From Fusobacterium sp. (GTDB taxonomy: Bacteria; Fusobacteriota; Fusobacteriia; Fusobacteriales; Fusobacteriaceae): 9,828 nucleotides of DNA. The stretch lies in contig JAUNAY010000041.1 of the NCBI GenBank assembly GCA_030527385.1, positions 1 through 9,828 on the forward strand. Reading direction: 5' to 3'. Below the pieces are notes generated by a model that was not told the origin of the DNA, ran no database searches, and saw nothing but the letters and a program-made list of their open reading frames with translations. Below, piece after piece: positions 1-7,247 of this stretch (position 1 is the first letter of the stretch; the number at the start of each line of letters is the position of its first letter). The translations under genes and the position numbers were made by a program.

Positions 1-716
1 TGATAAGTCCATATTTCTATACAACATTAAAAAATACATTGATGTTAAATATTTATAGTTTATTGTTAGAATTTCCATTTGCTATACTTTTAGCTTTAAT
101 GTTAAATGAAATAAAAAATAAATACTTTAGAACAATAGTTCAAACAGCTTCATTTATTCCATATTTTATAGCAATAGTTGTGGCAACAGGAATTACAATT
201 AATATTTTATCTCCTAGTACAGGAGTAATAAATTTTATATTAGAAAAATTAGGTTTTGAAAGAATCTATTTCTTATCTAAACCTGAATATTTTAGAGGAA
301 TATTTACAGGATTAAGTATGTGGAAAACAACTGGATTTAATGCAATAGTTTATTTAGCAGCTTTAACAGCTATTAACGAACAACTATATGAAGCTGCTAA
401 AATAGATGGTGCCAATAAACTTCAACAAATAAGATATATAACAATTCCAGGAATAATTCCTACAATAGTAATAATGCTTGTATTAAAAGTTGGAAGTATG
501 TTAAACGTAGCTTTCGAAACAGTATTATTGTTATATCAACCAGCAACATATGAAACAGCAGATGTAATAAGTACATATGTGTATAGAACAGGAATGTTAA
601 TGCAAGACTTTGGGCTTGCCACAGCAGTAGGACTATTTAATGCAATAGTTGGGTTTATATTGGTATACAGTGCTAATAAGTGGAGTAAAAAAGTTACTCA
701 ATCAAGTTTATGGTAA
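1..716 (+). CDS. ABC sugar importer permease, LplB/AlgM1-type (5' end outside window)
   Basis: Inner-membrane permease of a carbohydrate ABC importer (MalF-like, LplB/YteP/AlgM1 branch). The frame is open from base 3 with no stop, reading ISPYFYTTLKNTLMLNIYS, which matches the region just before the first core membrane helix in this family. The TTG/ATG codons at 39-44 are therefore internal, and roughly the first 60-80 residues lie upstream. About 237 residues are visible, with several hydrophobic segments. The EAA loop that docks on the ATPase is at about 390-450 (EAAKIDGANKLQQ, then an IP pair). The conserved stretch LLYQPATYETADVISTYVYR is typical of permeases for oligosaccharides. The second permease follows after 13 bases, so the two are co-transcribed and presumably form a heterodimer. 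The substrate is inferred from the GH88 gene and the binding protein downstream. Family call firm; exact sugar not shown. Confidence 0.9.
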   Translation, partial: ISPYFYTTLKNTLMLNIYSLLLEFPFAILLALMLNEIKNKYFRTIVQTASFIPYFIAIVVATGITINILSPSTGVINFILEKLGFERIYFLSKPEYFRGIFTGLSMWKTTGFNAIVYLAALTAINEQLYEAAKIDGANKLQQIRYITIPGIIPTIVIMLVLKVGSMLNVAFETVLLLYQPATYETADVISTYVYRTGMLMQDFGLATAVGLFNAIVGFILVYSANKWSKKVTQSSLW

Positions 717-729
717 AAAGGGGGAAAAT

Positions 730-1614
730 ATGGAAAATAAAATAAAAGTAGGAATGGATGAAAAAATATTTGATGTAGTAAACTACACACTTCTTACTAT
801 ATTTGCAATAATGTTTTTATATCCTATAATATATGTATTTTCTGCATCGGTAAGTAATCCATATCTTGTAGAAATTGGGGCAGTAACTTTTTTACCTAAA
901 GGTTTTAGCTTAGCATCTATAAAAGAAGCTATGAATTTGGAGGGAATTTGGTTAGCTTATTGGAACTCTATTATAATAACAGTATTAGGAACAATAGTAA
1001 ATATGTTCTTTACAATAAGTGGAGCTTATGTTCTTTCTAAACCAGATTTAAAATTTAAAAAGTTTTGGATGTTCTTAGTTATAATAACAATGTGGTTTGA
1101 TCCAGGAATGATTCCAAAATATTTAAACTTTAGAGATTTAGGTATGATAAATTCATATACTGGAATTATATTAGGATTTGCAGTAAATACATTTAATGTA
1201 ATAATATTAAAATCATTTTTCGAAGCTGTGCCAAGATCATTAGAAGAATCAGCAAGAATAGACGGAGCATCACAACTCCAAATAATGACAAAAATATATC
1301 TACCACTATCAGGATCAGCATTGACAACAGTATCACTATTCTATGCAGTTTCAAGATGGAATGGATACTTCTGGACAATGATTCTTTTAGTAGATGATAA
1401 AAAAGCACCTTTACAAGTATTCTTAAAAAAATTGATAGTAGAAAAAAATATGGCTGGAGAAGCAAGTCAAATGATTACAGTAGAAAGTTTAACTTCTCCA
1501 CAAACAATAATATATGCTGTTATAGTGCTATCTCTAATTCCTATTTTAATAGTATATCCATTTATACAAAAATTCTTTAAAAAAGGAGTTACTTTAGGAG
1601 CAGTAAAAGAATAA
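730..1614 (+). CDS. ABC sugar importer permease, YtcP/AlgM2-type
   Basis: Second inner-membrane permease of the same importer (MalG-like, YtcP/LplC/AlgM2 branch), 294 aa. I chose ATG 730 because a strong GGGGG-type Shine-Dalgarno (720-724) sits just upstream. The same frame is open further upstream to 649, but that part overlaps the first permease and has no ribosome site. Hydrophobic segments appear near residues 18-40, 78-103, 112-125, 143-163, 194-220 and 258-282. The EAA loop is at about 172-192 (EESARIDGASQLQ, then LP). The C-terminus, with YPFIQKFFKKGVTLGAVKE, is a hallmark of this subfamily. MSD-ABC importers of this branch (AlgM1/AlgM2, and the glycosaminoglycan-disaccharide importer of Streptobacillus) need a separate ATPase, which is not in this window. 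It is complete and intact. Confidence 0.93.
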   Translation: MENKIKVGMDEKIFDVVNYTLLTIFAIMFLYPIIYVFSASVSNPYLVEIGAVTFLPKGFSLASIKEAMNLEGIWLAYWNSIIITVLGTIVNMFFTISGAYVLSKPDLKFKKFWMFLVIITMWFDPGMIPKYLNFRDLGMINSYTGIILGFAVNTFNVIILKSFFEAVPRSLEESARIDGASQLQIMTKIYLPLSGSALTTVSLFYAVSRWNGYFWTMILLVDDKKAPLQVFLKKLIVEKNMAGEASQMITVESLTSPQTIIYAVIVLSLIPILIVYPFIQKFFKKGVTLGAVKE

Positions 1615-1650
1615 GAAAAATAATTAAAAAATAATAACAAAAAAAATGAT

Positions 1651-1697
1651 GAAAGGAGAAGTTGAAGTTTATTACAAATTAACTTCACTAAATTAAT
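1651..1697 (+). promoter_or_regulatory. Distant Shine-Dalgarno and inverted repeat ahead of the GH88 start
   Basis: GAAAGGAGAA (1651-1660) is the only good ribosome site before the hydrolase ATG at 1698, but it lies about 40 bases too far upstream. Between them is a perfect 7-base inverted repeat, TGAAGTT (1663-1669) and AACTTCA (1681-1687), with an 11-base loop. If the hairpin forms, it brings the GGAG to about 14 bases from the ATG. In-frame stops at 1680-1682 and 1689-1691 rule out an upstream start for the hydrolase. Whether this is a real translational control element is inference. Confidence 0.35.
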
Positions 1698-2888
1698 ATG
1701 GAACTAACTAAAGAGATGAGAGAAAAATTTTCACAAGATGTAGAATTACCAAAAGAAACGATATTTGGAGCATTATATGAAGCTTTAAAAAAGATAGATG
1801 GAAATTGTAAAACTTTTTTAAATACAACTCCAAGAGCTTGTAGTGTAAACAATATCTATCCACAAATGTTAAATGGAAGAGAGTCAGATGACTGGACTAG
1901 TGGATTTTGGCCTGGAATGTTATGGCTTGCTTATGAAATTACTAACAATGAAAAATATAAAAATTTAGCTTTATATCAATTAAGTGTATTTGACCAAAGA
2001 ATAAACGATAAAGTAGGAGTAAATCATCACGACTTAGGATTTTTATATACTCCATCAGCAGTAGCTGGATACAAAATAACTGGTTGGGAAAAAGCAAAAG
2101 AAACTGGATTAAAAGCAGCAAATCATCTAATAGGAAGATTTAAAGAAAAAGGAGAATTTATCCAAGCTTGGGGAGATTTAGATGATCCAAGTGCATATAG
2201 ATTAATAATAGATTGTAGTATGAATGTACCTTTATTATTTTGGGCAACAGAAGTAACAGGAGATCCTAAATATAGAGAAATAGCAACTAAACATATTAAT
2301 ACAACTGCAAAGGTAATAGTAAGAGAGGATAGTTCAACACATCACACATTCTTCTTTGATCCAGAAACAGGAGAACCAACAAAAGGAGTAACAGCACAAG
2401 GAGCATCTGATGAATCAGCTTGGGCAAGAGGACAAGCTTGGGGAGTTTATGGATTCCCATTAGCATATAATCACCTAAAAGATCCAAAATTTATAACATT
2501 ATTTAAGAGAGTAACAAACTATTTCTTAAATAAATTGCCAGCAGACAGTATTTGTTATTGGGATTTAATGTTTGATGATAATTCTGGAGAAGAAAGAGAT
2601 ACATCAGCAGCAGCAATAGCAGTTTGCGGAATGTTGGAGATGTTAAAACATCTGCCAGATTCAGACCCAGACAAGAAAATTTATAAAAATGCAGTAAATA
2701 TCATAATGAAATCATTAATAGAAAAGTATACAACTAAAAATTTAGAATATTCAAATGGATTACTAACACAAGCTGTATATAGTAAGCCACATCGTTCAGG
2801 TGTAAATGAATGTTGTATATGGGGAGATTATTTCTATATGGAGGCTTTGGTAAGATTAATGAAACCTGAATGGAGAATTTATTGGTAA
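1698..2888 (+). CDS. ugl: Unsaturated glucuronyl hydrolase (GH88 family)
   Basis: Cytoplasmic GH88 enzyme, 396 aa with no signal peptide; full length for the family (about 370-400 aa). These enzymes hydrate the 4,5-double bond of the non-reducing unsaturated uronic acid left by polysaccharide lyases, so the disaccharide falls apart into a keto-acid and an amino sugar or other sugar. Visible family signatures are DDWTSGFWPG (64-73), HHDLGFLY (110-117), IDCSMNVPLLFWA (171-183), ESAWARGQAWGVYGF (239-253), RDTSAAAIA (300-308) and the C-terminal WGDYFYMEALVRL (375-387). D112 and D172 fit the two catalytic aspartates known from Bacillus sp. GL1 UGL (Asp88 and Asp149), with nearly the same spacing. 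It sits between the second permease and the binding-protein gene, which ties it to imported unsaturated disaccharides (chondroitin-, hyaluronan- or heparin-derived, or another uronate). The sulfation preference cannot be read. ATG 1698 has no close ribosome site; M7 is a weaker alternative start. Confidence 0.93.
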   Translation: MELTKEMREKFSQDVELPKETIFGALYEALKKIDGNCKTFLNTTPRACSVNNIYPQMLNGRESDDWTSGFWPGMLWLAYEITNNEKYKNLALYQLSVFDQRINDKVGVNHHDLGFLYTPSAVAGYKITGWEKAKETGLKAANHLIGRFKEKGEFIQAWGDLDDPSAYRLIIDCSMNVPLLFWATEVTGDPKYREIATKHINTTAKVIVREDSSTHHTFFFDPETGEPTKGVTAQGASDESAWARGQAWGVYGFPLAYNHLKDPKFITLFKRVTNYFLNKLPADSICYWDLMFDDNSGEERDTSAAAIAVCGMLEMLKHLPDSDPDKKIYKNAVNIIMKSLIEKYTTKNLEYSNGLLTQAVYSKPHRSGVNECCIWGDYFYMEALVRLMKPEWRIYW

Positions 2889-2939
2889 TTTATAAAGAAA
2901 TTAATAAAAGTGATAAAAAAATATAAGGGAGTGGTTAAA

Positions 2940-4472
2940 GTGAAAAAAAGAAAATTATTAGTAACATTAGGTATATTAGCTTTATCATTACTTGCTAAAG
3001 CTGATCAAGAATATAAAATTACAGAAAAACCAACAGAAGTATCTATACTAGCAATTTTAAATGGAAAAGTATTTGATGAAAAATGGGCTGTTTTCCAAGA
3101 AGCATTTAAAGATACTAATATTAAATTAAAAAGTGCAGGATCAAAAAATATTTCAGATGAATTACAAGCATTTAACTTAGCAATAGCTTCTGGAGAATTG
3201 CCAGAAATAATATCTTTAGCTTATACTGAAAAAATTGAAGATCTTGGAATAGAAGGTGGAATGCTTCCGTTAAATGAATTAATTGACAAGCACGCTCCTA
3301 ATATAAAAGCTTTCTTTGAGAAATATCCACGTTATAGAAAAGATGCAGTAGCAGCTGATGGAAATATCTATTTTATTCCAACTTATTATGATTGGTATAA
3401 AATGAAAGCTTCTCAAGGGCTATTTATTAGAAAAGATTGGTTAGATAAATTAAATTTAGCTGTTCCAGATACAATGGAAGATTATTATAAAGTTTTAAAA
3501 GCATTTAAAACACAAGATCCTAATGGAAATGGATTAAACGATGAAATACCTTATTTTGAAAGAACTATCGAATTTGCTGAAAGTGAATTAATAGGATTAT
3601 TTGGAGCATCAACAGGATTTTATGTAGAAAATGGAAAAGTTAAATTTGGACCTCAAGAAGAAAGATTTAAAGAAGCTATAAAAGAAGTTAGCAAATGGTA
3701 TGCAGAAGGTTTAATAGATCAAGAAATTTTTACAAGAGGATTCCAAGCAAGAGACTATATGCTAAGAAATAATTTGGGTGGAACTACATTTGACTGGTTC
3801 GCAAGTACAACTTCTTATAATAAAGATAAAGCATTAAAAGAAAAAGTAGGAAACTTTGAGTTTGTTCCAATAGCTCCACCTTTATATAAAGGAAAACGTT
3901 ATGCACCAGATGCACGTCCTACTAACAATGGTGGTTGGGGAATAACAGTAGCTGCAAAAGATCCAGTAGCAATAATTAAATATTTTGATTATTGGTTCTC
4001 TGAAAAAGGATATGAATTAATTAACTGGGGTATTGAAGGAGATACTTTTGAAAGAGATGCTAACGGAAATAAATATTTTACAGATAAAGTATTAAAAAAT
4101 GCTAAAGAAACTCCACTAGAAGTTTTAAGAGATAAAGGAGCCCAATTTAGAATAGGAATGATTCAAGATTATGAATATGAAAAAGCTTGGGGAGATGCAG
4201 AAGCTATCAAAGCTATGGAATGGTATACAAAAGAAGGATTTATTGTAGAGCCTATGCCTAAAATAAAATATACTGCTGCAGAAAATAAAAGAATGCAAAA
4301 AATAAAAGGACAAATAGAAATGGCAGTAAGAGAAATGTGTCAAAAATGGATTTTAGGATCTGAAGATTTTGATGCAACATACGATAGTTTTATCAAAAGA
4401 TTAGATACATTAGGTTTAAAAGAAGCATTAGAAATAAATCAAAAAGCATATGATAGATTTGAACAAAATTAA
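2940..4472 (+). CDS. Periplasmic solute-binding protein of the ABC importer (AlgQ/LplA-like)
   Basis: Extracytoplasmic binding protein of about 510 aa, in the large LplA/AlgQ2 class that delivers oligosaccharides to LplB/YtcP-type permeases. I chose GTG 2940, which has AAGGGAG (2925-2931) 8 bases upstream; GTG 2910 is in frame but has no ribosome site and would put acidic/basic residues before the signal. The N-terminus is KKRK plus the hydrophobic LLVTLGILALSLLAKA, ending in an AKA|DQ signal-peptidase I site at about residue 21. There is no lipobox cysteine, so the protein should be free in the periplasm, which points to a diderm cell. DPNGNGLNDE (193-202) matches the EF-hand-like calcium loop of AlgQ proteins. 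INWGIEGDTFE near 361-371 is a family hallmark. It is the last gene of the operon, 51 bases after the hydrolase. The likely ligand is an unsaturated uronate disaccharide, by context only. Confidence 0.9.
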   Translation: MKKRKLLVTLGILALSLLAKADQEYKITEKPTEVSILAILNGKVFDEKWAVFQEAFKDTNIKLKSAGSKNISDELQAFNLAIASGELPEIISLAYTEKIEDLGIEGGMLPLNELIDKHAPNIKAFFEKYPRYRKDAVAADGNIYFIPTYYDWYKMKASQGLFIRKDWLDKLNLAVPDTMEDYYKVLKAFKTQDPNGNGLNDEIPYFERTIEFAESELIGLFGASTGFYVENGKVKFGPQEERFKEAIKEVSKWYAEGLIDQEIFTRGFQARDYMLRNNLGGTTFDWFASTTSYNKDKALKEKVGNFEFVPIAPPLYKGKRYAPDARPTNNGGWGITVAAKDPVAIIKYFDYWFSEKGYELINWGIEGDTFERDANGNKYFTDKVLKNAKETPLEVLRDKGAQFRIGMIQDYEYEKAWGDAEAIKAMEWYTKEGFIVEPMPKIKYTAAENKRMQKIKGQIEMAVREMCQKWILGSEDFDATYDSFIKRLDTLGLKEALEINQKAYDRFEQN

Positions 4473-4540
4473 AAAAATTTAAAAGTAAAAAATATGAATT
4501 AGCTAGAAATAAGAATCTTATATAGAAATAAGTATTTAAG

Positions 4541-4567
4541 TAACTCCAGTGTTTTTCACTGGAGTTA
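4541..4567 (+). terminator. Hairpin terminator of the importer operon
   Basis: Perfect 11-bp stem TAACTCCAGTG / CACTGGAGTTA with a TTTTT loop, 68 bases after the binding-protein stop. The tail TATATTATATTTG is T-rich but not a clean T run, so termination strength is uncertain. It is the only strong + strand hairpin after the operon. Confidence 0.7.
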
Positions 4568-4630
4568 TATTATATTTGAAACAAACAATTTTTTAGTACT
4601 TTATTTATTTATTTATTTTTGTAAAAAATT

Positions 4631-4665
4631 AAAAAAAGGTGTTAATGCCTTTAAGCACCAACACC
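4631..4665 (-). terminator. Intrinsic terminator of the 2HCT transporter gene
   Basis: Read on the minus strand, GGTGTTGGTGC pairs with GCATTAACACC (11 pairs, two of them G-T) around the loop TTAAAG (hairpin 4638-4665), followed directly by seven T (4637 down to 4631) and a second T run. It lies 30 bases past the transporter stop. A nearby ACACCTTTTT (4675-4684) is complementary to 4633-4642 and could compete for pairing. Confidence 0.85.
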
Positions 4666-4694
4666 AAAAATTATACACCTTTTTAATCCAAATT

Positions 4695-5975
4695 TTATAC
4701 CAAGAAGTTAATTAAAAGAGAGGTTAGTAGCAACATAAATGCTCCTCCTATTCTTGAAGATATTTGAGAAAACGGCATTAATTCCATTCTATGACTTGCA
4801 GACATCACTGCAACATCTCCAGTTCCACCCATATTTGCCATACATAGTCCAGCAGTTATAGATCCTTCTATTACATAAAATCCAATTAGATGTCCAACAA
4901 TTGCAGTTCCTATTATAGCTCCTATTACAGTTGTTGCAACTAATAATAAATAGATTGGACTAAATGCTTCTATCACTTCTTTAAGACTAGTGTAAGCTAT
5001 TCCGATCCCAACTAACAAAGCAGAAGTAAAGTTTTTCATTATAAAATTAAACCATTTAGCACAACACTCTTCATAATATTCATCAATTATTCCAAAGATT
5101 TTAGCAATGGCTACTGAAATTATCATTAAAGCATAAGCGTGAATTGGTATAAATTTACTTAAAATTTTACCAAAAATAAAGAAAGATGTTGCTATTAATA
5201 ACCCTTTTCCTAACTCTTCATATTTTAAAGGTGTTTGTTCTTTCTCTTTGCTCATACTATTATCCTGTGCTTTTAATAATTTTCCATTTCCAGAAAGTGA
5301 TGGGAATCTTTTTCCAATTTTATCTAAAATACCAGCTGCTACAATTGCTAAAGCATTTCCAAGAGCAACCGCTGGAACCATTACTGCTAAAAGTTGAGTA
5401 GGATCTTTTCCTAAAGCTTGCCCAAATATTTGAGATAAAGGAACTGCTCCAGCTCCCATTCCTCCACCCATAATAGGAATTGCAATATAAAAAACAGCAT
5501 TAACAAATCCATAACCTGATATATATCCAATAGCTCCAGTTAATAAAATAGAAACTACAACCCCTCCAATAATTACAGGAAGATACCCAACCGCAGCTTT
5601 TACCAAAAGTTTTCTATTCATTCCAAGAATACTTCCTACTATAAGAGCTGCTATATAAAAATCTAAAAAACTTTGAGTTGTCATAAAATCTTTTATTATT
5701 TTTACTTCTTTATTTGGCATTATATTAAAATACACTAAAGCTGCTGACACAAAAATTATTACTATTGGACCTCCACCTAAATAATCTTTTACTATTGGTG
5801 TCTTATTTCCAATATAATCAAGGAGACTCCCAACAACAATCATTATAGGAAATGCCCCTAACATTCCTGATGGTAATTTTCCTAGAAAAACTGCAACAAT
5901 CAAAATCAATGAAATAGGAATAAAATATTTCATCTCTAACCCTGCAAGTTTAAATTTTTCTTTTGTAGCATTCAT
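4695..5975 (-). CDS. 2-hydroxycarboxylate (citrate/malate-type) sodium symporter, 2HCT family
   Basis: Inner-membrane secondary transporter of the 2HCT family (CitS, MaeN, CimH, CitP), 426 aa, a usual length. These carry citrate, malate or lactate with Na+ or H+, or exchange them. There are about eleven hydrophobic segments, in two halves joined by a hydrophilic linker (about 219-258). The first re-entrant motif is GGGMGAGAVPLS (170-181) and the second is NMGGTGDVAVMSASH (381-395). SQISSRIGG (403-411) carries R408, matching the substrate-binding arginine known in CitS. The start is ATG 5975, preceded by GAGGAAG (5990-5984); the in-frame GTG at 5984 overlaps that ribosome site and is unlikely. 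It has its own promoter and terminator and no citrate-lyase or malic-enzyme gene beside it, so the substrate among 2-hydroxycarboxylates stays open. Confidence 0.92.
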   Translation of the reverse strand: MNATKEKFKLAGLEMKYFIPISLILIVAVFLGKLPSGMLGAFPIMIVVGSLLDYIGNKTPIVKDYLGGGPIVIIFVSAALVYFNIMPNKEVKIIKDFMTTQSFLDFYIAALIVGSILGMNRKLLVKAAVGYLPVIIGGVVVSILLTGAIGYISGYGFVNAVFYIAIPIMGGGMGAGAVPLSQIFGQALGKDPTQLLAVMVPAVALGNALAIVAAGILDKIGKRFPSLSGNGKLLKAQDNSMSKEKEQTPLKYEELGKGLLIATSFFIFGKILSKFIPIHAYALMIISVAIAKIFGIIDEYYEECCAKWFNFIMKNFTSALLVGIGIAYTSLKEVIEAFSPIYLLLVATTVIGAIIGTAIVGHLIGFYVIEGSITAGLCMANMGGTGDVAVMSASHRMELMPFSQISSRIGGAFMLLLTSLLINFLV

Positions 5976-6013
5976 AAGTATCACTTCCTCATATTATTAA
6001 TTATGATAATTTA

Positions 6014-6042
6014 ATAATACTACTTACTTGCAATTTAATCAA
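6014..6042 (-). promoter_or_regulatory. Sigma-70-type promoter of the 2HCT transporter gene
   Basis: On the minus strand, -35 TTGATT (6042-6037) and -10 TATTAT (6019-6014) are separated by exactly 17 bases. The predicted start near 6007 gives a leader of about 32 bases before ATG 5975. It fits the gap between the yccF stop and this gene. Confidence 0.65.
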
Positions 6043-6099
6043 TTTCTTTATATAAAAATTGAATATATATAGAATGAATGGTTTTAATTTTATACGTTT

Positions 6100-6477
6100 T
6101 TATCTTTTTTCTCTTAATGTATATTTATATGGGTTAAAAGCTACTTGAGCAAGTTTAAAATTTTGAATTCCTAAAGGAATACCAATAATAGTTAAACACT
6201 GACATATCCCAGCAATAATGTGAGATATAGCTAGCCATATACCAAATAATATTATCCAAAAGAAAGCAGATATAGGTCTAGGTGGTTCTCCTAAATCTGT
6301 TTTTAAAACTACTTCTTTTCCAAAAGGCATTAAACACGATGCAGCCATTTCAAAACAACCTCTTGAAAATGGGATAGTTATTATAAATATTATACTTATA
6401 ACTCCTGCTATCAACCACTCAAAAGCTAAAACCAATCCTCCTAAAAACAACCAAATAACATTTAAAATCAAACTCAT
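6100..6477 (-). CDS. yccF: YccF-family small inner-membrane protein
   Basis: YccF-domain membrane protein of 125 aa; the role is not established. It has two copies of the family motif: TIPFSRGCFEMAASCLMPFG (34-53) and a second copy beginning IIGIPLGIQNFKLAQVAF (98-115). Each follows a hydrophobic segment (about 4-37 and 70-97). The linker LGEPPRPISAFFWIILFGIWL is also typical. I chose ATG 6477 because GGAGG (6486-6482) lies 4-5 bases upstream; an ATG at 6489 overlaps that site and is a poor start. It lies 19 bases after the second PP-loop gene, with no promoter between, so it is the last gene of that operon. The functional link to tRNA thiolation is not evident and may be only co-transcription. 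No clear terminator follows it. Confidence 0.88.
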   Translation of the reverse strand: MSLILNVIWLFLGGLVLAFEWLIAGVISIIFIITIPFSRGCFEMAASCLMPFGKEVVLKTDLGEPPRPISAFFWIILFGIWLAISHIIAGICQCLTIIGIPLGIQNFKLAQVAFNPYKYTLREKR

Positions 6478-6496
6478 AGCTACCTCCATTAAAAAT

Positions 6497-7246
6497 TTAT
6501 TTTAATAAATCACTAATACTATTAAAAATAACACTTCTTACATCTTTATTTTCTTTAGATAAATCCTTTATTAAATTTTTAACTCTTAATCTTTTTGAAT
6601 TTTCACTAATTTCATAAGGACAATCAGATTTTATAACTGGCAATTCTAATTTGTTGACATATCTTATTATATCTTTTTCCTCAACAAACGCCAAAGGTCT
6701 AATAACTTTAACTCCATAATCTTCAGATTCATAACAAGGCTTCATCATTTTCATATTTCCTTGATAAAATACATTCATTAAAAAAGTTTCAATAATATCA
6801 TCTTTATGATGTCCAAGAGCAAGTTTATTAATGTTTTGCTCTTTCATCATTCTATAAAGAATTCCTCTCCTTATTCTGCCACATAAAAAGCAGGGATTTT
6901 TTACCTCTTTTTCTCCAAAAAGCATATCATTTAAGTTAGTATTTTCAACTTGGAGTTTTAATCCCAATTTTTCGCAATACTCTTTTATTACATCAAATGA
7001 AGATCTATCAACATTTGGGTGAATATGAATAGGAATAATTTCAAAATTAATATTAGCTATTTTTTGTATTCTAACAAGAGCATTCAATGTTGTAATACTA
7101 TCTTTCCCTCCAGATACTCCAACTGCTATTCTATCTCCATCTTCTATCATATTGTATTTGTGCATAGCTCTTCCAACAGGACTCCAAATAGTTTTTCCAA
7201 AATTTTTACCCTCTATATATTTTAAAATGTTCTCTTTTTTTTCCAT
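6497..7246 (-). CDS. PP-loop ATPase, TtcA tRNA 2-thiolation family (second paralog)
   Basis: Cytoplasmic adenylating PP-loop enzyme of the TtcA family, 249 aa. TtcA makes 2-thiocytidine at tRNA position 32 using ATP and a [4Fe-4S] cluster. Visible are the P-loop SGGKDS (45-50), the cluster pair PCFLCGRIRRGILY with C119 and C122, LGHHKDD (145-151), RPLAFVEEKDI (183-193) and a third cysteine C209 in SDCP, all in the family order. E. coli TtcA is longer, at over 300 aa; this shorter form is common in anaerobes. ATG 7246 starts one base after the stop of the upstream paralog, with GAGGAA across that stop, which indicates translational coupling. The substrate need not be C32; related enzymes thiolate other tRNA positions. 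Family call firm, exact reaction inferred. Confidence 0.87.
   Translation of the reverse strand: MEKKENILKYIEGKNFGKTIWSPVGRAMHKYNMIEDGDRIAVGVSGGKDSITTLNALVRIQKIANINFEIIPIHIHPNVDRSSFDVIKEYCEKLGLKLQVENTNLNDMLFGEKEVKNPCFLCGRIRRGILYRMMKEQNINKLALGHHKDDIIETFLMNVFYQGNMKMMKPCYESEDYGVKVIRPLAFVEEKDIIRYVNKLELPVIKSDCPYEISENSKRLRVKNLIKDLSKENKDVRSVIFNSISDLLK
7097..7149. repeat. 53-bp perfect repeat, copy in the downstream PP-loop gene
   Basis: These 53 bases are identical, base for base, to 7902-7954 in the upstream paralog. They encode the residues from IEDGDRIAVGV through SGGKDS around the P-loop. The flanking bases differ at both ends, and the rest of the two genes has diverged in third positions too. 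Confidence 0.95.
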
Positions 7247-7247
7247 C

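Noticed and set aside
649..729. An upstream start at 649 for the second permease
   Set aside because: The extension overlaps the first permease, lacks a ribosome site and reads as an out-of-frame copy of that coding region; ATG 730 has a strong GGGGG site.
1649..1696. A 15-codon leader peptide gene before the hydrolase
   Set aside because: It stops one base before the hydrolase ATG but has no ribosome site of its own and no telling codon content, so it is mentioned only as a possible coupling element, not called as a gene.
2910..2939. GTG 2910 as the start of the binding protein
   Set aside because: No Shine-Dalgarno precedes it, whereas GTG 2940 has AAGGGAG at good spacing and gives a normal signal peptide.
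4125..4343. Minus-strand open frame inside the binding-protein gene, and similar frames opposite other genes
   Set aside because: These are reverse-strand shadows of A-rich coding sequence with no ribosome sites and low-complexity Phe/Ser/Leu composition.
6040..6061. Hairpin CAATTT / AAATTG as terminator of the yccF operon
   Set aside because: Only six A-T-rich pairs, a long loop, no T run, and it overlaps the -35 of the next promoter.
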